In this document: positions 56,104-64,000 of the stretch, piece by piece
How the letters are laid out: every line of letters starts with the position of its first letter
Position numbering within the stretch: position 1 is the first letter of the stretch
NCBI GenBank assembly: GCA_025736915.1
Contig: CP107049.1
Span: 682,001 to 746,000 of the forward strand
Reading direction: 5' to 3'
Origin: Acinetobacter nosocomialis
Lineage (GTDB): Bacteria; Pseudomonadota; Gammaproteobacteria; Pseudomonadales; Moraxellaceae
DNA length: 64,000 nt
The notes under the pieces: generated by a model
What the model saw: the letters and a program-made list of their open reading frames with translations, nothing else
What the model was told of the DNA's origin: nothing
Databases searched by the model: none
Translations under genes and position numbers: made by a program

Positions 56104-57552
56104 ATGACTACAGCAAAACAAAGCTTGTTATTGTCCTCACTCATGGGGAGCCTGCTTCTTGCAGGCTGCTCATTGGCTCCGGAATATCAACCTGCAAAAG
56201 TGATAGTCCCTGTCAAATTTAAAGAGTCAGACCCTAAACTTGAAGATAACAACTGGAAAATTGCCCAACCTGCCGATCAGCAGGTTCGAGGTGAATGGTG
56301 GCGTGTTTTTAATGATGCTCAATTGAATGAGCTAGAACAACAAGCGATTGCTGGCAACCAAAATCTTAAAGCGGTGGCAGCCAATATTCAGGCTTCACGT
56401 GCAATACGCTCGGCTGCACAAGCCGAACGTTTGCCAAGTATTGGTGCTGGCTTTGGCCCAACTCGTCAAAAACCCTCTCCTGCTTCATTGGGATTAGATG
56501 ACAATGCTCATACATCTGCACAAACTTTATGGCGTGCTCAAGCCAATGTTTCATATGAGCTCGATTTATTTGGTCGTATCGCCAGTAGTGTTAATGCAGC
56601 AACAGCGGATCTACAACAGCAAGAAGCGTTATATCAGTCGGCACTTTTAGCGTTACAGGCCGATGTTGCGCAAGGTTATTTTCTCATTCGCCAGCTTGAT
56701 GCTGAACAAGCAATTTATACTCGTACTATTAAGTTACTTGGTGAGACACGAGATCTCGTTCAAACCCGATTTAAGAATGGTTTGGTCAGTGAATTAGACG
56801 TTTCTCGTGCACAAACTGAACTTGCTACAGCTCAAACCAATGCACTGAACATTGCTCGTAGTAGGGCTAATGCAGAGCATGCACTTGCAGTATTGTTAGG
56901 AAAACCACCAGCTGACTTTAGCTTAGCTATTCAACCTTTAACTACAAACAGTATTCGCCTTCCGGCTGGTTTACCTTCGAGTTTACTTGAAAGACGACCT
57001 GACATTGCTGCTGCTGAACGTGCTATGGCAGCAGATAATGCGCGTATTGGAATTGCCCGTGCAGCTTTTTTTCCGAAAGTTAATCTAACGGGTGCCTTAG
57101 GTTATGAATCTTCAAGTTTAAGCGAGTTGGGTAAATGGTCGAGCCGTACGTTCTTGCTTGGTCCAGTCGCTGGCACTATTTTGTCTTTACCATTATTTGA
57201 TGGCGGACAACGTAAAGCAGGCGTTGCTCAAGCACGAGCAGCTTATGAAGAAAGTGTCGCCAACTATAGACAAACTGTACTAAACGCATTTCGTGAAGTT
57301 GAAAATGGTTTATCCGATCAACGTATTCTTGATCAGCAAATTCAGGCACAAAACCAAGCACTCTCATCGTCTCGTCATGCAAATCACCTGTCTCATCTAC
57401 GCTATCGAGAAGGTGCGATTAGCTATCTTGTTGTGATTGACTCCGACCGGACTATTTTGCAACAAGAACAATTGGCAGCTCAGCTTAAAGGTGGCCAAAT
57501 CATTGCAAGTGTAAACTTAATCCGTGCTTTAGGTGGGGGTTGGAATAATTAA
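56104..57552 (+). CDS. adeH: Outer-membrane efflux channel AdeH
   Basis: A 482-residue TolC-family outer-membrane factor with a lipoprotein signal (SLLLAGC, Cys22) and two OEP repeats: ASRAIRSAAQAERLPSIGAG early, and ERAMAADNARIGIARAAFFP later. It pairs with AdeFG to span the envelope. A 15-bp perfect terminator stem follows at once and ends the operon. Confidence 0.94.
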   Translation: MTTAKQSLLLSSLMGSLLLAGCSLAPEYQPAKVIVPVKFKESDPKLEDNNWKIAQPADQQVRGEWWRVFNDAQLNELEQQAIAGNQNLKAVAANIQASRAIRSAAQAERLPSIGAGFGPTRQKPSPASLGLDDNAHTSAQTLWRAQANVSYELDLFGRIASSVNAATADLQQQEALYQSALLALQADVAQGYFLIRQLDAEQAIYTRTIKLLGETRDLVQTRFKNGLVSELDVSRAQTELATAQTNALNIARSRANAEHALAVLLGKPPADFSLAIQPLTTNSIRLPAGLPSSLLERRPDIAAAERAMAADNARIGIARAAFFPKVNLTGALGYESSSLSELGKWSSRTFLLGPVAGTILSLPLFDGGQRKAGVAQARAAYEESVANYRQTVLNAFREVENGLSDQRILDQQIQAQNQALSSSRHANHLSHLRYREGAISYLVVIDSDRTILQQEQLAAQLKGGQIIASVNLIRALGGGWNN

Positions 57553-57586
57553 TATAAAAAAAGCGCCTTACGGCGCTTTTTTTATA
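57553..57586. terminator. Bidirectional terminator adeH / glyA
   Basis: A perfect 15-bp stem (A7GCGCC / GGCGCT7 extended by TAT/ATA) with a TTAC loop between convergent genes. Confidence 0.94.
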
Positions 57587-57594
57587 CATACAAA

Positions 57595-58848
57595 TTATTT
57601 TGCATATACAGGGAATTTTGCACAAACAGCTTCAACTTTCGCTTTTACATCAGCAATAACTTTTTCATCACCTTTGCTGTCAATCACGTCAGCGATCCAA
57701 CCAGCAAGTTCACGAACTTCAGCTTCGCCAAAACCACGAGTTGTTACTGCTGGAGTACCGATACGGATACCAGAAGTTACAAATGGAGAACGTGGGTCAT
57801 TTGGAACTGAGTTTTTGTTCACAGTAATGTGAGCAGCACCTAACCAAGCGTCAGCATCTTTACCTGTTACGTCTTGTTTGATTAAAGATAACAAGAATAA
57901 GTGGTTGTCTGTACCGCCAGAAACAACATCATAACCACGTGCGATTAATACTTCAGCCATTGCTTGAGCATTTTTCACAACTTGTTGTTGGTAAGCTTTA
58001 AAGTCATCAGACATTGCTTCTTTGAAGCAGATTGCTTTAGCAGCAATCGCATGCATTAATGGACCACCTTGGTTACCAGGGAATACAGCTGATTGAAGTT
58101 TTTTCTCGATTTCTTCATTCGCTTTCGCAAGGATTAAACCAGAACGTGGACCACGAAGTGTTTTGTGAGTCGTTGTTGTTGTTACGTCAGCAATTTGAAC
58201 TGGGTTTGGATATACGCCAGCAGCAACAAGACCTGCAACGTGAGCCATATCAACAAAAAGGTAAGCGCCAACTTTGTCCGCGATGTCACGGAAACGTTGC
58301 CAATCTACAACACGGCTATAAGCAGAGAAACCAGCAACGATCATACGTGGCTTGTGCTCTAACGCTAAACGTTCAACTTCTTCGTAATCGATCTCGCCAG
58401 TTTCAGAGTTTAAACCATACTGAACAGCGTTATAAGTTTTACCAGAGAAGCTTACTTTTGCACCGTGAGTCAAGTGACCACCGTGAGCCAAGCTCATACC
58501 CAAAACTGTATCGCCTGGGTTAAGAAGTGCTAAATAAACAGCAGAGTTAGCTTGTGAACCAGCATGTGGTTGAACGTTTGCGTAATCGGCACCAAAAAGT
58601 TCTTTAGCACGGTCAATCGCCATTTGCTCAATAACGTCTACATACTCGCAACCGCCATAATAGCGTTTGCCTGGATAACCTTCTGCGTATTTGTTAGTAA
58701 GTTTTGATCCTTGCGCTTCCATCACAGCAGGAGAGCAATAGTTTTCAGATGCAATTAACTCGATATGTGCTTCTTGACGCTCACCTTCAGAAGCAATAGC
58801 TTGAGCTAATTCTGGATCAAATTCAGAAATGGAAATATTGGCAAACAT
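57595..58848 (-). CDS. glyA: Serine hydroxymethyltransferase
   Basis: A 417-residue PLP enzyme interconverting serine and glycine with tetrahydrofolate. It has the family N terminus ([27 protein letters not shown]), the PLP-lysine segment [14 protein letters not shown] near residue 230, and [17 protein letters not shown]. Length is normal. No glycine riboswitch is seen ahead of it. Confidence 0.97.
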   Translation of the reverse strand: MFANISISEFDPELAQAIASEGERQEAHIELIASENYCSPAVMEAQGSKLTNKYAEGYPGKRYYGGCEYVDVIEQMAIDRAKELFGADYANVQPHAGSQANSAVYLALLNPGDTVLGMSLAHGGHLTHGAKVSFSGKTYNAVQYGLNSETGEIDYEEVERLALEHKPRMIVAGFSAYSRVVDWQRFRDIADKVGAYLFVDMAHVAGLVAAGVYPNPVQIADVTTTTTHKTLRGPRSGLILAKANEEIEKKLQSAVFPGNQGGPLMHAIAAKAICFKEAMSDDFKAYQQQVVKNAQAMAEVLIARGYDVVSGGTDNHLFLLSLIKQDVTGKDADAWLGAAHITVNKNSVPNDPRSPFVTSGIRIGTPAVTTRGFGEAEVRELAGWIADVIDSKGDEKVIADVKAKVEAVCAKFPVYAK

Positions 58849-58957
58849 TAGCGGGGGTCCTATAAATTAGGGCTTTTAAGCCGTGCTAAGATTGCGGCAT
58901 ATTGTAGCATGAACTTTATAATTAAACAGAATCAAGTTAGCTCAGTTTTAAATAAAA

Positions 58958-58987
58958 ATGGCTCAATTTTTATAAAAAATGAGCCAT
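58958..58987. other. Long hairpin upstream of glyA
   Basis: ATGGCTCA / TGAGCCAT with an inner TTTTT/AAAAA pairing; about 110 bp upstream of the glyA ATG and downstream of the lipase gene. It may be the lipase terminator or a part of the glyA leader. Confidence 0.55.
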
Positions 58988-59094
58988 CAAATCTAAAATA
59001 ATTTATAAACACTTAAAAAGCTTTTATTTAATAATTTTCTAAAGTTAAATTTAACTTCTCTAAACAACAAAAAAACTTTAAATATCAACCACTC

Positions 59095-60324
59095 TTATTG
59101 AGCTGATAACAAGTTTTGTACATTCCCAACAATGTTATCTACATTATTGCTCATTGCCGTCTCATGGTCCCAGTTACCCGTTACATAGCTATTAATTTTT
59201 GTACCTACCACAGTGGCATTAGATATCAAAATATCAGTCGCTACTTTAGGAACCGTTGTATCAGCCAATCCCTGATAAATAATAATTGGTGTAGATACTT
59301 TTGTCTGTAAAGGTTGAGAATCTCTATCTAAGAATGTTTTTACGGTTGGCACAGCCATAAAGTTAGGTTGTGTACGCGTAAAACCCTCAAGTGTTCCATT
59401 ATGCTCTGTAGCATACTTAGTCATACCTGCACCGAAGGCTTGGCCCAATGGCCCTGCACAAATCGTTTCTGCCTGCTGTGCAGTACTTGCTGTTTGTGAA
59501 GTAAATACCTGTGAATAATCAAAGCTTGGCTGTGTATTTCGGATGCCGGCTGTAACTAAAGCAGTATATGTATCAAGCTGTGCATACATCGGAATCTTTT
59601 TATCCAAAGTTGCATTGGCAACGGCTTGTTCTCCTGCAGTTAAAATGAAACCTAGATTAGAAGCTGGTGCTACCGCTACTGTACCTTTATAGTTTAGCTG
59701 TGCACGGCTTGCATATTGTGCAGCGCCCAATGCAGCATGCCCACCCTGAGAGTGACCTACGGTGACCCATTTGTTCGAAGTTAATAAATTACGTTGAGAT
59801 AAATAATTGCGTGTTGCAACCACGGCGTCAGTAATTGAATAAGCCTCACTTTTAACATTTAAGAATGGATGTATGCCTGCGGTTCCTAAGCCCTCATAAT
59901 CTGGAGCAACCACTACATAACCGGCTGCAAGGAGTTTACTAATTAAATCTTTAGTACTGTCTGTTAACGCTGATTTACTCGGTGCACATGCATCTGCAAC
60001 CCCTGTCGTGCCATGTGCCCAAACCACAATTGGCCAACCGCCTGCTGGTGGTGGTGTCGTTGGTGTAAATACTAAACTGGTTGCCTGCACCTCTTGTCCA
60101 CTTTGACCTAACATTTTATAAGTTAAAATACTACTTTCAGCAGCAACTGATCCTAAGTTAGTACTTGTATAAGCATCTACCTTAACCACTGGGTTTTGAA
60201 TATTATTGGCTGGTGCACCAGATGGATCAGTAGTTGCCGGACTGTCATCACTACTTCCATCTCCACATGCCGTCAACAATAAACTTGTACTAAGAACACT
60301 GGTCATGAACAGTTTCATTTTCAT
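59095..60324 (-). CDS. Secreted lipase-like alpha/beta hydrolase lipoprotein
   Basis: A 409-residue protein started at the ATG at 60324 (MKMKLFMTSVL), with AGGG upstream. The lipobox is LLLTAC (Cys about 20), followed by a Ser/Asp/Asn-rich linker (GDGSSDDSPATTDPSG). The hydrolase has VVWAHGTTGVADACAP, the nucleophile elbow GHSQGGHAAL, and late DTTVPK and NWDHETA, giving Ser-Asp-His. It resembles the secretory-lipase (LIP) family. Its natural substrate, and whether the T2SS exports it, are not known. Confidence 0.85.
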   Translation of the reverse strand: MKMKLFMTSVLSTSLLLTACGDGSSDDSPATTDPSGAPANNIQNPVVKVDAYTSTNLGSVAAESSILTYKMLGQSGQEVQATSLVFTPTTPPPAGGWPIVVWAHGTTGVADACAPSKSALTDSTKDLISKLLAAGYVVVAPDYEGLGTAGIHPFLNVKSEAYSITDAVVATRNYLSQRNLLTSNKWVTVGHSQGGHAALGAAQYASRAQLNYKGTVAVAPASNLGFILTAGEQAVANATLDKKIPMYAQLDTYTALVTAGIRNTQPSFDYSQVFTSQTASTAQQAETICAGPLGQAFGAGMTKYATEHNGTLEGFTRTQPNFMAVPTVKTFLDRDSQPLQTKVSTPIIIYQGLADTTVPKVATDILISNATVVGTKINSYVTGNWDHETAMSNNVDNIVGNVQNLLSAQ

Positions 60325-60572
60325 TGATATATCCCTTAAATTCGATTTTTGTTGTGCTTTACTTTTTAATGAACATTTTAAATGTCTTACAAACAATTAC
60401 GCCTAATCTTCATTTTTCGCAAGTGATATTTAATCAAAATGAGCAGCTAAATTTTCTACTTTTTTTAACATAAATTGCATTTGATAGCTCATCTAGCCTT
60501 ACTCCATGTTTTAAAGTAGATAGCCAACTGCTAACATTGAAGGTTACTTGTAATTGTTTAAAGGTTCAAAAG

Positions 60573-61259
60573 ATGCAAGCCATTATTTTAGATACAGAAA
60601 CTCATACACTAAATGGTTTGCCTATTGAAATTGCATACGCTCCCATTGAACTTAATGCGGGTAAACTCACTTTAGATAAAAGCAAATTGTTTGATCAACT
60701 CTATCAGGTGGGAACTCCGATCTCTTATGCTGCAATGGCGGTCCACCACATCTTGGAGTCTGACCTAGAAAACCAACCTCACTTTAAAACATTTAAATTA
60801 CCGGATAGCACGACTTATATTATTGGTCATAACATTGATTATGATATTGCTGCCATTGCTCGTTGTGGCGTTGATGTATCTCATATCAAACCGATTTGTA
60901 CTCTAGCTTTAGCACGTAAAGCTTGGCCAGATGCAGAAGCGCATAATATTTCTGCACTCATCTATATGATTTCTCAAGGCAGCAGTAAAGCGCGAGAATT
61001 GCTCAAAGGCGCGCACCGAGCCGATGCGGATATCATTTTGACTGCTAATATTTTGATGCATATTGTCTATCATTTAAATATTCAAGATATTGAAGAGCTT
61101 TACCAAGTTTCTGAAGAAGCCCGTATCCCCACGACTATTAATTTTGGCAAGCATAAAGGTACGGCAATTGCTGAACTGCCAAAAGATTATATTCAATGGC
61201 TTCTACGTCAAGACGAGCTAGATGTCTATTTACGTAAGGCTCTAGAAAGCGCATTTTAA
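60573..61259 (+). CDS. DEDDh 3'-5' exonuclease fused to a DUF3820-type domain
   Basis: A 228-residue protein starting at ATG 60573 (MQAIILDTETHTL) after AAAGG. The exonuclease motifs are ILDTETHT (DxE), GHNIDYDIAAI (D) and AHRADADIIL (HxxxD), in the DnaQ/ExoX fold. Residues about 190-228 (NFGKHKGTAIAELPKDYIQW) are a DUF3820-type module seen in quorum-regulated or DNA-linked proteins. It would trim DNA or RNA 3' ends; the role is not known. Confidence 0.85.
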   Translation: MQAIILDTETHTLNGLPIEIAYAPIELNAGKLTLDKSKLFDQLYQVGTPISYAAMAVHHILESDLENQPHFKTFKLPDSTTYIIGHNIDYDIAAIARCGVDVSHIKPICTLALARKAWPDAEAHNISALIYMISQGSSKARELLKGAHRADADIILTANILMHIVYHLNIQDIEELYQVSEEARIPTTINFGKHKGTAIAELPKDYIQWLLRQDELDVYLRKALESAF

Positions 61260-61412
61260 AGACTTAACTTAAATAGATGATATTCATAAATTCTTCATCA
61301 TATTGTCATTTTTGAGTTTTATCGTTAACCCCATTTATATTTTATTAAGAACAGTACTGTTTGATAGAAAAAATCAAACAGGCTGCTTCATTTTTTATAT
61401 TGGGGAAATACA

Positions 61413-62036
61413 ATGTCTGGTTTTTATAGAACCAACTTGGGAAGAGTTGCGCTTCAACAACGTAATATCACGTTAAATGCAAAACAAAGACGTTTACTTC
61501 TATTAATAGACCACGAAGATTTTCAAAGCCTCGATCCCGAGTTTAAGAAACGGATTGCCCCACCAGAGCTAATTCAACAACTCATTGACTTAAAACTCAT
61601 TGCTACTTCTAACGAAAGTTATTCAGAGTTGACCGAACAAATATCTCCCCCAGAGTCATCTATAACGACTAAAGAAGTACATCAGAAAAATATTGATGAG
61701 AATAAAAGTAATGATTTAGTTGGAGAAATTCAGATTCCTCAATCAACGTCTGTGACGTCTTCAAATATAGAAAATGAGCAGCCATCTATTCCAGTTCAAC
61801 AACTGTCTTTTGAAGAAATACAACTATTAATGAAACAAAGCTTGAGCCAGTACTGTGGCCTTATGGCAAAACCACTGATTCAAAAAATAGAGCAAATCAA
61901 AACGCTTCAAGAACTTAAAATGTGCCAAATGCAATGGATTACCAGTTTACAGGAGTCACGTATTCCTCCTCATGAGCTAGCACATACGCTTCATTCTATT
62001 AATTATTCAATTCAGCTTATTCAACAACGCATCTAA
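61413..62036 (+). CDS. Protein of unknown function
   Basis: A 207-residue soluble protein starting MSGFYRTNLGRVALQQRN. No signal or membrane segment. The first 85 residues look like a compact helical region (LTLNAKQRRLLLLIDHEDFQSL) resembling a winged-helix, and residues about 85-130 are a disordered Ser/Thr/Glu linker; the end is a helical region with a CQMQW segment. I do not recognise a family. It lies between the exonuclease gene and the tRNA-Arg gene. Confidence 0.7.
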   Translation: MSGFYRTNLGRVALQQRNITLNAKQRRLLLLIDHEDFQSLDPEFKKRIAPPELIQQLIDLKLIATSNESYSELTEQISPPESSITTKEVHQKNIDENKSNDLVGEIQIPQSTSVTSSNIENEQPSIPVQQLSFEEIQLLMKQSLSQYCGLMAKPLIQKIEQIKTLQELKMCQMQWITSLQESRIPPHELAHTLHSINYSIQLIQQRI

Positions 62037-62137
62037 AATAGAACAAGCTGCTGTTTAATTAAGCATTAAACTCACTTGGTACGTATTTCGTGCTTTACCT
62101 ACCAGTGTTTTTTTCCTATGATGTGCCCCACACATGT

Positions 62138-62214
62138 GCGCTCGTAGCTCAGTTGGATAGAGTACAGGTTTCCGAAGCCTGGGGTCGTGGGTTCGATCCC
62201 CGCCGGGCGCACCA
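62138..62214 (+). tRNA. tRNA-Arg (anticodon CCG)
   Basis: A 77-nt cloverleaf including encoded CCA. The acceptor stem GCGCTCG pairs with CGGGCGC, the anticodon arm is CAGGT-TTCCGAA-GCCTG with CCG at the anticodon, and the T loop is GGGTTCGATCCCC. It decodes CGG, a rare arginine codon in Acinetobacter. The 3' end of tRNA genes of this kind is a common integration site. It is followed by an array of short repeats. Confidence 0.96.
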
Positions 62215-62313
62215 AATTTTCGTTTCATCAGGTTTCAATTCTTACCAAAACCATTGATATCACTACTATAACAAAGATTAATTAGTTTCATAAAGTATCA
62301 ATTCGTACCACCA

Positions 62314-62378
62314 GTTACCGCAATCTTTACGGTATTTTTTACAGTATCCTTCAATACCGCAATAATTAATACCGTAAA
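62314..62378. repeat. Array of five TACCG-cored motifs in both orientations
   Basis: Five copies of a 9-11 bp motif within 65 bp: GTTACCGCAAT (62314-62324), TTTACGGTATT (62326-62336, inverted), TTTACAGTATC (62338-62348, inverted, degenerate), AATACCGCAAT (62353-62363), AATACCGTAAA (62368-62378). Copies 2 and 5 are a perfect 11-bp inverted repeat. It lies 100 bp after tRNA-Arg. The pattern resembles binding-site clusters such as recombinase arm sites or iterons. Confidence 0.7.
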
Positions 62379-62509
62379 AAAACCTTCCTTCCTATAAACA
62401 ATTAGCTATTTTCAATCAGTTATTATCTAAAGTTATTGAACATTTTTAGTACAAACTTTTGTTCTAGAAGGATTTATGTTGATTAAAATATGTCCTGTTG
62501 GTTAAGAAT

Positions 62510-63139
62510 ATGTGTGCTAATTACGAACCAATTTCAAAAGACCGAGTACAACTTTTAGATTTACTCGAACCTACTTTCGAATATAAAGCCGATATTTATC
62601 CGGGTTACGACTGCCCTCTTATTTTTTCTAATGATGGCCATATAGAATGGCGACAAGTAAAGTTCGGAATGATTCCGCCGTGGAACCATGATTTAAAATT
62701 TTCGAAATATACTTACAACGCTAGAACCGAGACAGTCGATAAAAAACCAAGCTTTCGACATGCATGGGCTAAAAGCCAGTTTGCACTAATACCAGTCGAA
62801 AAAATTTATGAACCACGGTATGTAAATGGTAAAGCGGAAAGATGGGGAATTTATCGAGAGGATGGCTTACCTTTTTTAGTAGCTGCAATCTATGATTCAA
62901 CTGTGATTGATGGACAGCAAGTAAGATCTATGTCGATGCTGACTATTAATGCAGACAATCACCCTTTCATGAGCCAGTTCCATAAACCAGAAGATGAGAA
63001 ACGGTCGATTATTGTAATCCCTGAAGAATACAGGGAAGATTGGTTGAACTGCAAAAAAGAAGATGCTGATCAGTTTTTCTTTGAGATGCCTCTAGGTGAA
63101 TTTACTGCTGAATATTTCCCTAAACAGAAAATTCGATAA
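62510..63139 (+). CDS. SRAP (YedK/HMCES-type) DNA-protein crosslink protein
   Basis: A 209-residue SOS-response-associated protein. Start is the ATG at 62510, because the catalytic cysteine must be residue 2 (MCANYEP); a TTG at 62498 would bury it. Further conserved points: NARTETV (DNA-binding), SQFALIPVEKIYEP, GIYREDG, and the histidine in SQFHKPEDEKRSIIV. The family forms a covalent crosslink to abasic sites in single-stranded DNA. Placed just after the repeat array; whether it belongs to an element or to the core is not clear. Confidence 0.92.
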   Translation: MCANYEPISKDRVQLLDLLEPTFEYKADIYPGYDCPLIFSNDGHIEWRQVKFGMIPPWNHDLKFSKYTYNARTETVDKKPSFRHAWAKSQFALIPVEKIYEPRYVNGKAERWGIYREDGLPFLVAAIYDSTVIDGQQVRSMSMLTINADNHPFMSQFHKPEDEKRSIIVIPEEYREDWLNCKKEDADQFFFEMPLGEFTAEYFPKQKIR

Positions 63140-63141
63140 AA

Positions 63142-63163
63142 GCCGCCTGTTTACACAAACGGC
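63142..63163 (-). terminator. Minus-strand terminator of the small peptide gene
   Basis: In minus-strand RNA GCCGTTTGT pairs with ACAGGCGGC (two G-U pairs), with loop GTAA, then CTTTTAT. On the plus strand the same sequence has two mismatches, so it favours the minus direction, consistent with the small ORF at 63190-63282. Confidence 0.7.
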
Positions 63164-63189
63164 CTTAGATTTTCTTACAATACAGTAAA

Positions 63190-63282
63190 TTAACGAATCA
63201 CAAAATCAGCGATCTGAATTAAATCAGCCAAGATCCCAATTAAATGAAAGCATAAGAATTTCAAGACTTTAAGTCTTAACAT
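63190..63282 (-). CDS. Candidate 30-residue hydrophobic peptide
   Basis: An ATG (complement of 63280-63282) opens a 30-codon frame: MLRLKVLKFLCFHLIGILAD followed by LIQIADFVIR and TAA. It is hydrophobic with basic ends, the character of small membrane or type I toxin peptides. An AAGG lies 9 nt upstream and is sequestered in a hairpin (CGCC...GGCG). A terminator at 63142-63163 follows. No family is recognised; coding status is inferred. Confidence 0.4.
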   Translation of the reverse strand: MLRLKVLKFLCFHLIGILADLIQIADFVIR

Positions 63283-63696
63283 TACATTTCGCCTTTATTG
63301 CGGCGCTATAATTCGTTGTTTGAATTTTCTTTAAAACAATGTCAATATATTCTCAATTGAAAACGATTTAAGACTTAGTTTTAAATTTCGTTGAAAATTA
63401 AATTAAACAACGTTTAATAACGCGCTTGTTTAAATCCGCTGCTCGCTTTCGTCCTCGACCAAAATTTCGAAAGTGAGCAGCCCCTCCTAATGTTTTTATT
63501 CTTAGTCAAAAAATCAACGAACAAATTCTTTTGCCAAAAATACATTAGCTATCTAGACAGCATGCTATCTCTTTGTATTTCTAAGCTTATAGCACGTATG
63601 AGAGCAGATCAATCTTGACTTTATAGTAATTTTTTATCTGTTTGATATATCGGTATATACCATAACAAATCAATCAAAAATACGTATTGATAACTT

Positions 63697-63705
63697 TGTG
63701 GATAA
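63697..63705 (+). promoter_or_regulatory. DnaA box (TGTGGATAA)
   Basis: Exact match to the DnaA box consensus, inverted relative to the one at 63847-63855 with about 140 bp between them. Confidence 0.6.
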
Positions 63706-63846
63706 GTCTAAAAACATATACATAATGAGTTTTTGGTTTATGATTCATTAAAAAACCCTTCTATACATTGTAAATATATATTTTCAAATTGAAGAAATTC
63801 CGACCAAATGCACTCACCTGAACGACAAGTTGTGACTAGTCATTAT

Positions 63847-63855
63847 TTATCCACA
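63847..63855 (+). promoter_or_regulatory. DnaA box (TTATCCACA)
   Basis: Exact match to the canonical DnaA box, 78 bp upstream of the partial ORF start. Confidence 0.62.
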
Positions 63856-63896
63856 ACTTTTTAAATTTGAATTTAAGCTCATCTCTAGAATATCAT

Positions 63897-63919
63897 CTTG
63901 AATATGTTACATATTCAAG
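63897..63919. promoter_or_regulatory. Perfect 10-3-10 dyad upstream of the partial ORF
   Basis: CTTGAATATG-TTA-CATATTCAAG is a perfect inverted repeat ending 13 bp before the ATG at 63933. It could be an operator for self-regulation or an RNA hairpin. Confidence 0.65.
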
Positions 63920-63932
63920 TTAGGCGAAGCAC

Positions 63933-64000
63933 ATGAGCGAAATTGTACCGTCCATCATTCAGATAAAGCCTTATCTTACACAAGGTATTGTTTTATCTGA
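63933..64000 (+). CDS. Partial ORF at right window end
   Basis: Starts at ATG 63933 after AGG (9-nt spacing); the visible 22 residues are MSEIVPSIIQIKPYLTQGIV then LS, and the frame runs out of the window. I do not recognise the family. Its placement after DnaA boxes and a dyad makes a replication or mobile-element function plausible but unproven. Confidence 0.55.
   Translation, partial: MSEIVPSIIQIKPYLTQGIVLS

Larger units (their letters stand above)
63283..63932. other. 650-bp AT-rich non-coding region with palindromes and DnaA boxes
   Basis: It holds a long hairpin at 63438-63481 (GCTGCTC...GAGCAGC, 14 bp with one G-T), a perfect palindrome GGTATATACC at 63652-63661, two opposed perfect DnaA boxes, and a perfect 10-3-10 dyad at 63897-63919. 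Otherwise nothing coding is seen on either strand. Confidence 0.65.

Noticed and set aside
58849..59094. Glycine riboswitch upstream of glyA
   Set aside because: Only one A/T-rich hairpin is present; the tandem aptamer cores are absent.
62498..62509. TTG at 62498 as the SRAP start
   Set aside because: It would place the catalytic cysteine at position 6 instead of 2; the family uses Cys2, so ATG at 62510 is preferred.
1..64000. CRISPR array, IS element or transposase
   Set aside because: No regularly spaced direct repeats with unique spacers and no transposase-like frame were seen; the palindrome cluster and TACCG array are too short and unlike these.

Overview
The window is chromosomal DNA of an Acinetobacter, most likely of the calcoaceticus-baumannii complex. 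The evidence is an AT-rich coding style, a complete adeL-adeFGH efflux locus, an AbeS-type SMR pump, the TyrA-AroA fusion gene, a HemP gene, and type II secretion genes dispersed over the chromosome. Nearly all of it is compact core genome; only the last ~1.8 kb, after a tRNA-Arg gene, looks accessory.

Layout. 1-4.1 kb is a minus-strand run: a nitroreductase, gpsA, sixA, gspL, gspM and the start of pyrD. 4.3-11.6 kb holds housekeeping and stress genes: a lipoprotein, an RhlB-type helicase, a cold-shock protein, a TusA-like protein, rpoH, a DUF423 protein, thiS-thiG, an HD hydrolase, yaaA and an alpha/beta hydrolase. 11.7-18.0 kb is an RNA-repair locus: rtcR (minus), rnz, then rtcB, two small uncharacterised genes, a 259-bp structured non-coding stretch, and rtcA. 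It has a well-spaced sigma-54 promoter and a 9-bp GC hairpin in the rtcB leader. 18.0-23.7 kb carries pepD, a small protein and the aromatic genes tyrA-aroA and pheA. 24-30 kb has a lipoprotein, an acyl-CoA dehydrogenase, dctA, ybiB, a cluster of palindromes, a YeaC-like gene and nadK. 30.5-33.5 kb is mrcB (PBP1B) followed by its likely activator gene lpoP. 33.5-39 kb has a Nudix/TMP-synthase fusion, hemP behind a Fur box, ygiW-qseBC and gspE. 39-47 kb has an MgtC-like protein, trmO, fpr, a PhzF protein, a MocR-type regulator, trhP with a ferredoxin, and abeS. 47-50.3 kb is a hisJQMP-type amino-acid ABC importer. 50.4-57.6 kb is adeL-adeFGH. 57.6-62 kb has glyA, a secreted lipase-like lipoprotein, a DEDDh exonuclease and an unknown protein.

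After tRNA-Arg(CCG) at 62138-62214 come a 64-bp array of five copies of a TACCG-cored motif in both orientations, an SRAP (YedK-type) gene, a candidate 30-residue hydrophobic peptide gene with its own SD hairpin and terminator, and an AT-rich stretch. That stretch has two perfect opposed DnaA boxes and a perfect 10-3-10 dyad just ahead of an ORF cut by the window end. This could be the edge of an integrated element.

The most interesting leads are the Rtc locus with its possible structured RNA and two unknown passengers, and the tRNA-Arg-proximal region. Assignments rest on reading the translated sequences and motifs by eye; no database search was run.
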